A stretch of 64,000 nucleotides of DNA from Novosphingobium huizhouense (GCF_020179475.1 NZ_JAILXZ010000002.1:727061-791060); one strand, 5' to 3'. Counted from the first letter of the stretch, positions 1 to 9,042 are shown. Made by a program: numbers and translations. The notes: a model not told the origin generated them from the letters alone.

Positions 1-2
1 TC

Positions 3-1025
3 GCCATCGCCACGCCCGCCACCGTGCTCACCTCGCTCGCCGGGGTCACCGTCGACGGCAAGCCGGTCGGCGCGGCCGCCGCCACGCGCATCTTCATGTT
101 CCACAAGCCGTCCGGGCTGATCACCGCCGAGCGCGATCCCGCCGGGCGTCCGACGATCTACACCGCGCTGCGCAATGCGCTGCCCGATGGCGCGGGCCGG
201 GTGATGCCGGTCGGCCGGCTCGACCTCAACACCGAGGGCTTGCTGCTGCTGACCAACGACGGCGAGCTCAAGCGCGCACTCGAACTGCCGGCGAGCGGCG
301 TGCCCCGCACCTACCGCGCCCGCACCTTCGGCGACATCAGCCAGGAACAGCTCGAGGAATTGAGCCAGGGGCTCGAGATCGACGGCATCCGCTACGGCTC
401 GATCGACGCCAACATGGAGCGCCGCACCGGGCGCAACCAGTGGGTGGAACTGACCCTGACCGAAGGCAAGAACCGCGAAGTCCGCCGCGTGCTGGAACAC
501 TTGGGGCTTCAGGTTTCGCGTCTGCTGCGCACGTCCTACGGCCCCTTCCATCTGGGCGCGCTTCAGCGCGGCTCGGTCGAGGAAGTGCCGCCCGCGATTG
601 TCGAACGGTTCATGAAGGCGATGAAGCTGGACAAGCCGGTCATCGGCCGCGGCGCCGCGCCCCGTCCCAGACCCGTCGCATCAGCTGCACCGGCACCGGC
701 CCGGCCCGAGCAAGCGCCGCGCACCAAGGCTTTCCCGAAGAAAAAGCCGGTCCGCCAGCGCGAGGTCCGCGAGGAACTCGATACCCGCAAGCCCGGCAAG
801 CCCAATCAGCGCACCGGCTGGGGCGCCAAGACCGCCGAGCGCAGAGCCGCCCAAACGAAAACGGGGCAGGCCGACAAGCGCCGCTCCGCTCCCGCCAGCG
901 CCCGTCCTGCCAGCGAACGTCCGAGCAGCGAGCGACCGACCAGCGAGCGCCCGGCCCGGCCCGCCCGCCCCGGCACGCGGCATCCCACCGGAAAACCGCC
1001 GCGCGGGCCGCGGAGGCCCGGCTGA
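3..1025 (+). CDS. rluB: 23S rRNA pseudouridine synthase (RsuA/RluB family), 5' end outside window
   Basis: The frame is open from base 3, so the start codon and most of the N-terminal S4 RNA-binding domain lie upstream of the window; the first residues (ATPATVLTSLAGVTVDGK) look like the end of that S4 domain. The catalytic motif GRLDLNTEGLLLLTNDG, with its Asp, and the block GKNREVRRVLEHLG identify the RsuA/RluB branch, which isomerises uridine in ribosomal RNA. After about residue 210 there is a long Arg/Pro/Lys-rich tail with repeats of the type ASERP-SSERP-TSERP, common in alphaproteobacterial RluB-like proteins and probably disordered and RNA-binding. The stop overlaps the rsmD start by one base (TGATG), so two rRNA-modifying enzymes are translationally coupled. 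RluB rather than RsuA is inferred from the basic tail. Confidence 0.88.
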   Translation, partial: AIATPATVLTSLAGVTVDGKPVGAAAATRIFMFHKPSGLITAERDPAGRPTIYTALRNALPDGAGRVMPVGRLDLNTEGLLLLTNDGELKRALELPASGVPRTYRARTFGDISQEQLEELSQGLEIDGIRYGSIDANMERRTGRNQWVELTLTEGKNREVRRVLEHLGLQVSRLLRTSYGPFHLGALQRGSVEEVPPAIVERFMKAMKLDKPVIGRGAAPRPRPVASAAPAPARPEQAPRTKAFPKKKPVRQREVREELDTRKPGKPNQRTGWGAKTAERRAAQTKTGQADKRRSAPASARPASERPSSERPTSERPARPARPGTRHPTGKPPRGPRRPG

Positions 1026-1573
1026 TGCTGCGGATCATCGCCGGCGAATGGCGCGGTCGCAAGTTGGCCGCGCCTGAAGGGGACGCCACCCGCCCCACCG
1101 CCGACCGTACCCGCGAAACGCTGTTTTCGATGCTGACCAGCCGGCTCGGCAGCTTCGAGGGGCTGAAGGTGGCCGACCTGTTTGCAGGGTCCGGCGCACT
1201 GGGCCTCGAAGCCCTGTCGCGCGGAGCGGAGCATGCACTGTTCGTCGAACAGGACCCGGCCGCGATCCGCGCGATCCGCGCCAACATCGCCGCCTTGCGC
1301 TGCGCCCCGCAATGCGACGTGCGCGCTTCGTCGGTGCTCTCGCTCGGCCCGGTCAAGGAGCCGCTCGACGTGATCCTGCTCGATCCGCCCTACAAGACCG
1401 GCGCGGGCGCGGTGGCGATCGACAAGCTGGTGCGACTGGGCTGGATCGGCGAAGGCACCTGGGTGAGCCTTGAGACCGAAGCCAAGGAAGTGCCGCAGAT
1501 CAAGTCGCTCGAGATCGAAAGCGAGCGCACCGTCGGCAAGGCGCGGCTGACGCTGCTGCGCCTCAAGTCCTGA
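1025..1573 (+). CDS. rsmD: 16S rRNA (guanine966-N2)-methyltransferase RsmD
   Basis: 182 residues, the normal RsmD length, beginning MLRIIAGEWRGRKL. It shows the SAM-binding motif DLFAGSGALGLEALSRGA near residues 47-64 and the catalytic N-methyltransferase motif LDPPY near residue 120. RsmD methylates G966 of 16S rRNA in the small subunit. Its ATG shares a base with the stop of the pseudouridine synthase, so the two are co-translated. The frame stays open upstream, but the family start is at 1025. Confidence 0.95.
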   Translation: MLRIIAGEWRGRKLAAPEGDATRPTADRTRETLFSMLTSRLGSFEGLKVADLFAGSGALGLEALSRGAEHALFVEQDPAAIRAIRANIAALRCAPQCDVRASSVLSLGPVKEPLDVILLDPPYKTGAGAVAIDKLVRLGWIGEGTWVSLETEAKEVPQIKSLEIESERTVGKARLTLLRLKS

Positions 1574-1576
1574 ACA

Positions 1577-2836
1577 TCAGGTCCTGATTTTCGGGGCGAA
1601 GACCACGCCCGCGAGCGTCAGCGCACCGGCCAGCGTCAGGAACAGCCCAACGTAAGGCGTGCCGCCCTTCGCGGCGAGCAAGGCGGCGGCAAACGGTGCC
1701 AGCGCCCCGCCGATGATGCCGCCCATGTTGAAGGCAAGGCTGATCCCGGTGTAGCGCACCGGCACGGCATAGAGCGTTGGCAGCCAGCCGCCGAGCGGCC
1801 CGTAGACCAGCCCCATCACCAGCAGCGACAGCGAAAGCGTCGCGAAGACCACCGGCAGCGAGCCCGAACCGAGGCCCGAGCCGAACAGCAGCCCGACCAC
1901 CGCCGTCAGCAGCGCCCCTTTGCCCAGCACGTTCTTCGCGCTGGTCCTGTCCGCCCAGTACCCGGCAATCAGGATGCCGATGGCCAGGAAGGTGTTGGCG
2001 GCAAGCTGGACGCCGAGGAATTGCTGTTTGGCATAACCCAGCTTGGTCGTCGCGAAGGAGAGCGCGAAGGTCGTGGCGAGGTAGAAGATCGCAAAGCACG
2101 CGACCACGCCCGCGATCCCGGCCAAGACCGCGCCGGGATGTTCGCGCAGCAGCCGGCCGATCGGCACGGCGGGCGGCGCTTCGTGCGCCAGCGCTTCCTT
2201 GAACGCCGCGGTCTCGCCGATCTTCAGCCGCACCCACAGCCCGAGGCCGACCAGCAAGGCGCTCGCAAGAAACGGAATGCGCCAGCCCCAGGCTACGAAA
2301 TCGGCCTCGTCCAGCGTGTAGCTCAGGATCAGGAACAGCCCGTTGGCGAACAGGAAACCCAGCGGCGCGCCCAGTTGCGGCGCCGAGCCGAAGCGCGCTT
2401 CCCAGCCCTTGGGCGCGTTTTCCACCGCGAGCAGCGAGGCCCCGCCCCATTCGCCGCCGAGACCGAAGCCCTGCCCGAAGCGCAGAAGGCACAGCAGCGC
2501 CGGCGCGATCGGCCCGGCCATCGCATAGGTCGGCAGGAACGCGATCAGCAGCGTCGACCCGCCCATCAGCATCAGCGAGGCGACGAGCGTCGACTTGCGT
2601 CCGATGCGGTCGCCGAAATGGCCGAAGGCGATCGCGCCGACCGGCCTTGCGAAGAAGGCAAGGCCGAAGGTCATGAACGCCAGCAGGGTCTGCGCCGACT
2701 GGCTTTCGGCGGGGAAGAATAGCGGTCCGATCACCAGCGCGGCGGCGGTCGCGTAGATGTAGAAGTCGTAGAACTCCACCGCCGTGCCGACGAGACTGGC
2801 GGTGAGGATGCGGGCGTGCTGGCGGATCGGGTTCAT
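1577..2836 (-). CDS. MFS transporter, metabolite:H+ symporter (MHS) type
   Basis: 419 residues with about twelve hydrophobic segments. The N-terminus (GTAVEFYDFYIYATAAA), the loop 2-3 signature GHFGDRIGRKSTL and the segment FGQGFGLGGEWGGA are hallmarks of the MHS family (KgtP, ShiA, ProP-like), which carries organic acids or osmolytes with protons across the inner membrane. The substrate cannot be read from the sequence. It is convergent with rsmD, with three bases between the stops, and no partner gene lies beside it. Confidence 0.9.
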   Translation of the reverse strand: MNPIRQHARILTASLVGTAVEFYDFYIYATAAALVIGPLFFPAESQSAQTLLAFMTFGLAFFARPVGAIAFGHFGDRIGRKSTLVASLMLMGGSTLLIAFLPTYAMAGPIAPALLCLLRFGQGFGLGGEWGGASLLAVENAPKGWEARFGSAPQLGAPLGFLFANGLFLILSYTLDEADFVAWGWRIPFLASALLVGLGLWVRLKIGETAAFKEALAHEAPPAVPIGRLLREHPGAVLAGIAGVVACFAIFYLATTFALSFATTKLGYAKQQFLGVQLAANTFLAIGILIAGYWADRTSAKNVLGKGALLTAVVGLLFGSGLGSGSLPVVFATLSLSLLVMGLVYGPLGGWLPTLYAVPVRYTGISLAFNMGGIIGGALAPFAAALLAAKGGTPYVGLFLTLAGALTLAGVVFAPKIRT

Positions 2837-2873
2837 CCCCGCGACATACCGAACCGGCGGCGTTTGCCCATAC

Positions 2874-2904
2874 GAAAAGGGCGCCGGCAGAAACCGGCGC
2901 CCTT
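2874..2904 (-). terminator. Rho-independent terminator of the Ser/Thr-rich secreted protein gene
   Basis: A perfect 10-bp stem (AGGGCGCCGG / CCGGCGCCCT) with loop CAGAAA is followed on the minus strand by TTTTC. It lies 54 bases past the stop of the gene at 2958-3719 and in front of the MFS gene, so it separates the two units. Confidence 0.85.
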
Positions 2905-2957
2905 CCCGCTTGCGACCCGAGAGGGGATGGCTCGGGCGGGTTATTCGATCAAAGCGC

Positions 2958-3719
2958 TCAGACCCCGCCGCGGTTGCGGCAGTTGTCCTGCAGCTTCTTG
3001 GTGCAGACCGGGTACTTCTTGTTCATCGCATCGGCCGGCGGCGGGGGAACGGCGTCGCTGGTCGTGGTCGCGGCATACTGCTGGCCGGCTGGGGCCGTCC
3101 CCGCGTCGACCGCGCCCGGCGCCGTCGGCATCGGTGCGCTCGAATCCATCGTCGCGTCGGCCATCGGCTTGCCGGTCGAGGCGCCGCTCGGCGGCGTCGC
3201 CGGCGTCGCGGGCGTTGCCCGGGTACCCGTGCCCGGGTTGGGCTGCGCCGGGGTCGCCGGGGTCGCGCGGCCCTTCACCTGCGCGGTGATCGTCGGCCAG
3301 ACCTGCATGCGCTGCTCGGGAGTCATCGCATAGATCTGCCCGCGCTGCTCGTCGGTCAGCGCCCACCAGCCCTTCTGCTGGTCGGCATCGAGCGTCCAGT
3401 AGTATTCCTGGTAGGTCGAAGGCCAGGCGTCGTACTTGGTGCGCTGGTCGGCGGGCCATGCGCCGTATTGGCCCTTCTGGTCGGCGCTCATCGAGAATTT
3501 GCCGCTGGCCGCCGTGCCGGTCGAAGTCGTGCCGGTCGAGGTCGTATCGGTCGAGGTCGTGCCGGTCGTCGACGACGGCGCGCTCGTCGTGGTGTCGCTC
3601 ATCGTCGACGGCGACGAAGAGGTCGTGGTGGTGGTCGAGGAAGTCGACTGCGCGTGGATGGCCGCAGGAACGCTGCCCATGGCGAGCGCAGCAGCGCTCA
3701 GCAGAAAGATCTTTCGCAT
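2958..3719 (-). CDS. Secreted low-complexity Ser/Thr-rich protein with aromatic repeats
   Basis: 253 residues. A clear Sec signal peptide (MRKIFLLSAAALAMGSVPAAIHA, cut after AHA-type site) is followed by a Ser/Thr stretch (about residues 26-70). Next come about five short repeats around Trp/Tyr and DQ or EQ (for example YGAWPADQ, YDAWPSTYQ, WWALTDEQ, IYAMTPEQ), then a Pro/Ala/Thr region and a Cys-containing end (PVCTKKLQDNC). The start has a good ribosome site (AGGAGACTACG before ATG). The product is expected in the periplasm or outside the cell. Its function is unknown; the composition fits a surface or wall-spanning linker. Confidence 0.75.
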   Translation of the reverse strand: MRKIFLLSAAALAMGSVPAAIHAQSTSSTTTTTSSSPSTMSDTTTSAPSSTTGTTSTDTTSTGTTSTGTAASGKFSMSADQKGQYGAWPADQRTKYDAWPSTYQEYYWTLDADQQKGWWALTDEQRGQIYAMTPEQRMQVWPTITAQVKGRATPATPAQPNPGTGTRATPATPATPPSGASTGKPMADATMDSSAPMPTAPGAVDAGTAPAGQQYAATTTSDAVPPPPADAMNKKYPVCTKKLQDNCRNRGGV

Positions 3720-4031
3720 CGTAGTCTCCTGTTCGTTTTCTTGTAACCCGAAGTTCGAGCCACCTACGCCGCCTGCACACGAGCGTTCCGCGAGCTTCGG
3801 TGAATCGAGACAACCAGAAGATGAAGCGACTATTTGCCGAACAGAAAATTCTACTGAGGATCGACTGGATTTGACTGCATAATATCCGGGAGCGATCCAA
3901 GATTAACCCAATATGAACCACAGTATTATTGAACGGCAAGTCTGCAACCTAACGGCGCACAGGCGCCACCGTTCCCGCAGCGGCGATCGATCGCCTTGCA
4001 CGCCCTGCGCGGGTTCCCTACTTGTTCCGGG
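3720..4031. other. Intergenic region, divergent promoters of the secreted protein and the UvrD-like helicase
   Basis: 312 bases, clearly more AT-rich than the flanks between about 3800 and 3940. No credible gene is visible. The right edge carries the helicase promoter and SOS box described separately. Confidence 0.6.
4013..4027 (+). promoter_or_regulatory. LexA operator (alphaproteobacterial SOS box) before the helicase
   Basis: The sequence is GTTC-CCTACTT-GTTC, an exact match to the GTTC-N7-GTTC box known for alphaproteobacterial LexA. It ends four bases before the GTG start of the UvrD/PcrA-like gene. A possible -35 TTGCAC (3996-4001) and a weak -10 TACTTG (4019-4024), 17 bases apart, would put the box over the -10 and transcription start at or next to the GTG, giving a leaderless mRNA. 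The promoter reading is inference; the box is seen directly. Confidence 0.8.
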
Positions 4032-6332
4032 GTGAGCAGCACCGAATCCCCGTCCGCCCCGCAGCACGCCGCCCCCGCCTGGCTCGATGGCCTGAACCCG
4101 CCGCAACGCGATGCGGTGACCACCACCGAAGGCCCGGTGCTGATGCTGGCGGGCGCCGGCACCGGCAAGACCGCCGCGCTCACCGCGCGGCTCGCCAACC
4201 TGCTGCGCCAGCGGCTCGCCTGGCCGAGCGAGATCCTCTGCGTTACCTTCACCAACAAGGCCGCGCGCGAGATGCGCGAGCGCGTCGGCCAGCTGATCGG
4301 CCCGTCGGTCGAAGGGATGCCTTGGCTGGGCACGTTTCATTCGGTCGCGGCCAAGATGCTGCGCCGCCATGCGGAGCTGGTCGGGCTGCAGTCGAACTTC
4401 ACGATCATCGACACCGACGATCAGCTGCGCCTGCTCAAGCAGCTGATCGTGGCCGAGGGTCTCGACGAAAAGCGCTGGCCCGCGCGCCAGCTCGCCGGGC
4501 TGATCGACAAGTGGAAGAACCGCGGGCTGAACCCCGCGGACCTCGATGCGGGCGAGAACGAAGCCTATGCCAACGGCAAGGGGCAGCGCTTCTATGCGCT
4601 CTACCAGAACCGGCTGAAGGACCTCAACGCCTGCGACTTCGGCGACCTGCTGCTCCACATGCTCAACATCTTCCGGCGCGAGCGCGACATCCTCGCGATG
4701 TACCAGCAGCGCTTCAAGTACGTCATGGTCGACGAATACCAGGACACCAACGCGGTCCAGTACCTGTGGCTGCGGCTACTGGCGCAGACGCGCAAGAACA
4801 TCTGCGTGGTGGGCGACGACGACCAGTCGATCTATTCCTGGCGCGGCGCGGAGGTCGCCAACATCCTGCGCTTCGAAAAGGACTTTCCCGGCGCGAAAGT
4901 CATCAAGCTCGAACAGAACTACCGCTCCACCCCGCACATCCTCGGCGCCGCCTCGGGCCTGATCGCCGCCAACGAGGAGCGCCTCGGCAAGACGCTGTGG
5001 ACCGAGCGCAACGGCGGCGACAAGGTCCGCGTCATCGGCATCTGGGACGGGCCGGAAGAAGCGCGCCGCATCGGCGAGGAGATCGAGCGGCTGGAGCGCG
5101 AGGGGTGCAGTCTCGACGCCGTCGCCATCCTCGTGCGTGCGCAGTTCCAGACGCGCGAGATCGAGGACCGCTTCATCCAGATCGGCATGTCGTACAAGAT
5201 CGTCGGCGGCTTCCGCTTCTACGAGCGCGCCGAGATCCGCGATGCATTGGCCTACCTGCGGCTCATCGCCAGCCCGTCGGACGACCTTGCCTTCGAGCGC
5301 ATCTACAACACCCCCAAGCGCGGGCTCGGCGACAAGACGCTGGAGAAGATCCACCGCTTCGCCCGCGCGCAGCGCCTGCCGCTGCTGCGCGCCGCGCTCG
5401 AGATCTGCGACACCGACGAACTGCCGACGCGCGCGAGGAACACGCTGCTGGCGCTGGTGCGCGATTTCGCCCGCTGGCGCGATGCGGCGGGAACGCTGGT
5501 CCCGGCCGAACTTGCCCGCACGATCCTCGACGAAAGCGGCTACACCGCCGCGCTCCAGGCCGAAAAGAGCGCCGAGGCCAATGGCCGGCTCGAAAACCTG
5601 TCAGAACTTGCCCGCGCGATGGAGGAATACGAAAGCTTAAGCGACTTCCTCGAACACGTCAGCCTGGTCATGGACAACGACCGGAGCGAGGACGAGGAGA
5701 AGGTCACGGTGATGACCATCCACGCCGCCAAGGGTCTCGAATTCGACCAGGTGTTCCTGCCCGGCTGGGAGGAAGGCGTCTTCCCCAGCCAGCGCGCGCT
5801 CGATGAAGGCGGCCTCGCGTCCCTGGAGGAAGAACGCCGCCTAGCCTATGTCGCGATCACCCGGGCGAAGAAGCGCTGCACCATCCTCCACGCCGCCAAC
5901 CGGCGCATCTACGGCCAGTGGACCAGCTCGATCCCCAGCCGCTTCATCGGCGAACTGCCTGCCGACCACATCGAGGAGGAAACCACCCTGTCGGGCGGCG
6001 CCTCGCTGTGGCGGGCGCAGTGGTCGGAACATTCCGATCCCTTCGCCGACGTCGCACGGCACCAGCCCTCGCGCATCGTCACCCGCGGCCCCGGCTGGCA
6101 GCGCGCCGCGGCGCAGGTCTATGACCCTGCGCCCAAGCGCATTGCCGAGCCGGGGCGCAGCGCGGCGAGCTTCGCCTCGAAACCCCGCGCCGACATCGGC
6201 ATCGGCGCGCGCGTGTTCCACGACAAGTTCGGCTACGGCACCGTTGCCGCGCAGGAAGGCAACAAGCTCGAGATCGATTTCGAGACGGCCGGGCGCAAGC
6301 GCGTGATCGACAGCTTCGTCAAGCCGGCGTGA
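4032..6332 (+). CDS. uvrD: UvrD/PcrA-type superfamily 1 DNA helicase
   Basis: 766 residues from GTG 4032. Motifs in order: Walker A AGAGTGKT, motif II DEYQDTN, motif III DDDQSIYSWRGA, motif IV QNYRS, motif V TIHAAKGLEF and motif VI VAITRAK. The C-terminus ends in the small beta domain of PcrA/UvrD (GIGARVFHDKFGYGTV). These 3'-5' helicases unwind DNA in nucleotide-excision and mismatch repair and remove RecA or stalled polymerase. The frame could start at TTG 3996, but the family begins near the LNPPQRDAV block and 3996 fits a -35 element, so GTG 4032 was chosen. The SOS box just upstream predicts induction by DNA damage together with recA in this window. Confidence 0.93.
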   Translation: MSSTESPSAPQHAAPAWLDGLNPPQRDAVTTTEGPVLMLAGAGTGKTAALTARLANLLRQRLAWPSEILCVTFTNKAAREMRERVGQLIGPSVEGMPWLGTFHSVAAKMLRRHAELVGLQSNFTIIDTDDQLRLLKQLIVAEGLDEKRWPARQLAGLIDKWKNRGLNPADLDAGENEAYANGKGQRFYALYQNRLKDLNACDFGDLLLHMLNIFRRERDILAMYQQRFKYVMVDEYQDTNAVQYLWLRLLAQTRKNICVVGDDDQSIYSWRGAEVANILRFEKDFPGAKVIKLEQNYRSTPHILGAASGLIAANEERLGKTLWTERNGGDKVRVIGIWDGPEEARRIGEEIERLEREGCSLDAVAILVRAQFQTREIEDRFIQIGMSYKIVGGFRFYERAEIRDALAYLRLIASPSDDLAFERIYNTPKRGLGDKTLEKIHRFARAQRLPLLRAALEICDTDELPTRARNTLLALVRDFARWRDAAGTLVPAELARTILDESGYTAALQAEKSAEANGRLENLSELARAMEEYESLSDFLEHVSLVMDNDRSEDEEKVTVMTIHAAKGLEFDQVFLPGWEEGVFPSQRALDEGGLASLEEERRLAYVAITRAKKRCTILHAANRRIYGQWTSSIPSRFIGELPADHIEEETTLSGGASLWRAQWSEHSDPFADVARHQPSRIVTRGPGWQRAAAQVYDPAPKRIAEPGRSAASFASKPRADIGIGARVFHDKFGYGTVAAQEGNKLEIDFETAGRKRVIDSFVKPA

Positions 6333-6341
6333 GCTTTTCGC

Positions 6342-7100
6342 TTACGGCAGGTTGAGCGCCTTCGCACCGTTGGCGTCGAACCAGGCCGTGCCGTTCGCCA
6401 CCATCGCCTGCCCGTCCCGCACGAACATCTCGTGCGGGATGGCCTCGCGCAGCCGCGCCACGCTGGCGGGCGCGAGCACCTGCCGGCAATAAGGCGAGAA
6501 CGCCGCCGCCAATCGCACCGTCACGCGCGTCCGGCCGTTGATCGTCAGCGGATAGGACATCGTCCCGGCGAGCACCTTGCAATCGCCCTTGCGCACCGCA
6601 TTGAGGAAGCGCCGCACCCGCGCCTCGAACGCGGCGTCGCTCTCGCGGGTGACATCGCCGTACCAGCGCGCCGGCGATGGCCCTTGCAGCACCGTGCCGA
6701 AGCCGAACCGCGCGGGCAGCGCCTTGGCCCCGCTGGTCCACTGGCCGGCGAGCCCGGTCGCAGTGGCGAAATTGAGCGGACGCGGCTCCTTCGGGTCGGC
6801 GTTGGTCAGGGCCAGCGCCATCCGCGCCCCGTCCGGTTCGTCGAGCACCAGCGTCTCGCCGACTTGCACGATCTTGAGCGGGATGTCCTTGCCCGTGCTC
6901 GCATAATAGTAATGCGCGGCAACGACTTCGCGGCGATCTCTGATCGTCAGGTTGAGCCCGGCGCGATAGGGACCGACGCTGCCCTCGGCGACGAAGGTCT
7001 CGAGCGAGGCGGACGCCGGCGACTGCGCCGGCGCCGCTGCGGGAATCGCCGCCGCCAGCAGCAGGCAGCCCATCGCCACTGCCCGCGCACGCGCGATCAT
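6342..7100 (-). CDS. Conserved periplasmic protein of unknown function
   Basis: 252 residues. The N-terminal signal peptide (ARAVAMGCLLLAAAIPAAAPAQS) indicates export. The mature part has no domain I recognise; it contains two cysteines (KGDCKVL and SPYCRQV) that could form a disulfide. Its ATG overlaps the stop of the small upstream gene (ATGA), so it is the third gene of a minus-strand operon led by the DEAD-box helicase. It is convergent with the UvrD-like gene, nine bases away. Confidence 0.7.
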   Translation of the reverse strand: MIARARAVAMGCLLLAAAIPAAAPAQSPASASLETFVAEGSVGPYRAGLNLTIRDRREVVAAHYYYASTGKDIPLKIVQVGETLVLDEPDGARMALALTNADPKEPRPLNFATATGLAGQWTSGAKALPARFGFGTVLQGPSPARWYGDVTRESDAAFEARVRRFLNAVRKGDCKVLAGTMSYPLTINGRTRVTVRLAAAFSPYCRQVLAPASVARLREAIPHEMFVRDGQAMVANGTAWFDANGAKALNLP

Positions 7101-7420
7101 CGGCCGCTCGCCTCGAACCGCACGAGCGCCGCAGCGAGGTCCGCAGCCCGCACGCCGACGAGATTGAGATCGCCGAAACGGCCGAGAAACACCCGCAGCG
7201 GCGGCTTCGCGCGCGCCGGAAAGGCGCGCCGCATCACCCGCACCAGTTCGGGAACACCATCGCAGGCCAGCGCGATGTCGTAGGCAGGGCCGTCGGGCGC
7301 CGCGTCATCGCGTCGATGCACCACGATGGCGAGCGAGAGGTCCTTGCGGCCCAGCATGACCTCGGCCCGGTTCGCCAGATCGAGCAGCAGGGCCCGACAC
7401 TCGGGAGCCAGCCCGCCCAC
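7097..7420 (-). CDS. Small hypothetical protein in the DEAD-box helicase operon
   Basis: 107 residues from a GTG that begins six bases after the helicase stop; no clear Shine-Dalgarno is visible, so translation may depend on coupling. The protein is a compact mixed alpha/beta sequence (LDLANRAEVMLGRKDLSLAIVVH) with no signal peptide and no membrane segment. Its stop overlaps the next ATG. Its function is unknown. Confidence 0.6.
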   Translation of the reverse strand: MGGLAPECRALLLDLANRAEVMLGRKDLSLAIVVHRRDDAAPDGPAYDIALACDGVPELVRVMRRAFPARAKPPLRVFLGRFGDLNLVGVRAADLAAALVRFEASGR

Positions 7421-7426
7421 GCTGGA

Positions 7427-8857
7427 TTAGAGCGCCGAAACGCCCAGGAATTCGGGGATCGGGCCGTTCCATTCGCCGGGCTTGCTCGGCGGCTCGGACG
7501 GCTGCTGGCGCCGGTCCTCGCGATAGTCCGGGTTGTAGTCGGGGCGCACGCTGCGTTCGGCGCGCGGACGCCGCTCCTCGCGCGGCCGTTCCTCGCGCGG
7601 GCGTTCCTCGCGGGGCCGTTCCTCGCGCCCCTTGCGGCCGGAGCGGCGCTCGGTGCGCTCGCCGCGCTCGTCCTGCGGCTCGTCGCGGCGGCGGCGCGCG
7701 GTCCGCGCCGGGCGTTCGTCGTCGCCCGCTTCGGCCTTGTCGACCTCGAGCTTGAGCTCGGGGATCTTGCCGCCGGTCAGCTTCTCGACATTGGCGATCG
7801 CCTCGGCGTCCTCGCTGCTCACTAGCGTGAAGGCGCGGCCCGTCGCCCCGCCGCGGCCGGTGCGGCCGATGCGGTGGACATAGTCGTCCGGGTGCCACGG
7901 CGTGTCGAAGTTGAACACGTGGCTCACCCCCTTCACGTCGAGCCCGCGCGCGGCGACGTCGGAGGCGCACAGGATGTTGATCTCGCCGTCCTTGAACCGC
8001 TGCAGTTCGGCGTTGCGCGAAGGCTGGTCCATGTCGCCGTGGATCTCGCCCGCAGAGAAACCGTGCCGCTTCAGGCTCTTGGCCAGTTCGCGCACGGTCG
8101 TCTTGCGGTTGGCGAAGATGATCGCGGTGGTGACGTTGTCGGTGCGCAGCAGGTGGCGCAGCACCTCGCGCTTGGCGCGGCTCGTCGTCGGCACCTTGAA
8201 CTGGGCGATGTTGGTATTGGTCGAAGCCGGCCGCGCGACTTCGATATACTTGGGATTGCTCAGGAACTTGTCGGCGAGCTTCTTGATCGGCGGCGGCATC
8301 GTCGCCGAGAACAGCAGCGTCTGGCGCTGCGCCGGAAGCTTCGAACAGATCGTCTCGATGTCGGGGATGAAGCCCATGTCGAGCATCCGGTCGGCTTCGT
8401 CGATCACCAGCAGGTCGCAGCCGGTGAGCAGGATCTTGCCGCGCTCGAACAGGTCCATCAGCCGGCCCGGCGTCGCGATCAGCACGTCGACGCCTTCCTG
8501 GAGCGCCTTGACCTGGTCGCCCATCTGCACGCCGCCGATCAGCAGCGCCATCTTGAGATCGTGGTTCTTGCCGTACTTCTCGAAGTTCTCGGCGACCTGC
8601 GCGGCGAGTTCGCGCGTCGGCTCGAGAATCAGCGAGCGCGGCATCAGCGCGCGGCGGCGGCCGTGCGCCAGGATGTCGATCATCGGCAGCACGAAACCGG
8701 CGGTCTTGCCGGTGCCGGTCTGGGCGATGCCGATCAGGTCCTTCATCATCAGGACCGCAGGGATCGCCTGCGCCTGGATCGGAGTCGGCGTATCGTAGCC
8801 GGCGTCGGTGACCGACTTCAGCAATTCATCGGAGAGGCCGAGGTCGGCGAATTTCAT
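7427..8857 (-). CDS. rhlE: DEAD-box ATP-dependent RNA helicase, RhlE-like
   Basis: 476 residues. The Q-motif region (FADLGLSDELL), Walker A AQTGTGKT, PTRELAAQ, the DEAD box in VIDEADRMLDMGF, SAT, ARGLDVKGVSHVFNFD and HRIGRTGR are all present, so both RecA-like lobes are complete. It unwinds structured RNA, typically in ribosome assembly or mRNA decay. The last 90 or so residues are a charged tail with repeats of the unit REERP, likely to bind RNA non-specifically. It leads a three-gene minus-strand operon. RhlE is favoured over other DEAD-box types from the opening residues and length. Confidence 0.93.
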   Translation of the reverse strand: MKFADLGLSDELLKSVTDAGYDTPTPIQAQAIPAVLMMKDLIGIAQTGTGKTAGFVLPMIDILAHGRRRALMPRSLILEPTRELAAQVAENFEKYGKNHDLKMALLIGGVQMGDQVKALQEGVDVLIATPGRLMDLFERGKILLTGCDLLVIDEADRMLDMGFIPDIETICSKLPAQRQTLLFSATMPPPIKKLADKFLSNPKYIEVARPASTNTNIAQFKVPTTSRAKREVLRHLLRTDNVTTAIIFANRKTTVRELAKSLKRHGFSAGEIHGDMDQPSRNAELQRFKDGEINILCASDVAARGLDVKGVSHVFNFDTPWHPDDYVHRIGRTGRGGATGRAFTLVSSEDAEAIANVEKLTGGKIPELKLEVDKAEAGDDERPARTARRRRDEPQDERGERTERRSGRKGREERPREERPREERPREERRPRAERSVRPDYNPDYREDRRQQPSEPPSKPGEWNGPIPEFLGVSAL

Positions 8858-9042
8858 GCAGTTGGATTTTCCGAATACAGGCGTCGCAGATCACCGGCGT
8901 CGCAGGTCGTTGTCGCGCGCATGCCGGAACTTGCGACGGTCCGGCATCCGGCTCGCCGCTATGCCGAAACCCGCGCGAAGTCAAGGAAACCCGACAGACG
9001 CTGCAACCCCGCCCCTATGCCGGAGCCGAACCGATCGCCCGC

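Noticed and set aside
1563..1590. ATCAGGTCCTGAT dyad between rsmD and the MFS gene as a shared terminator
   Set aside because: The loop would be one base and no real U-tract follows; support is too weak.
3996..4031. TTG 3996 as start of the UvrD-like helicase
   Set aside because: It coincides with a good -35 element, the extra 12 residues do not match the family, and GTG 4032 follows the SOS box.
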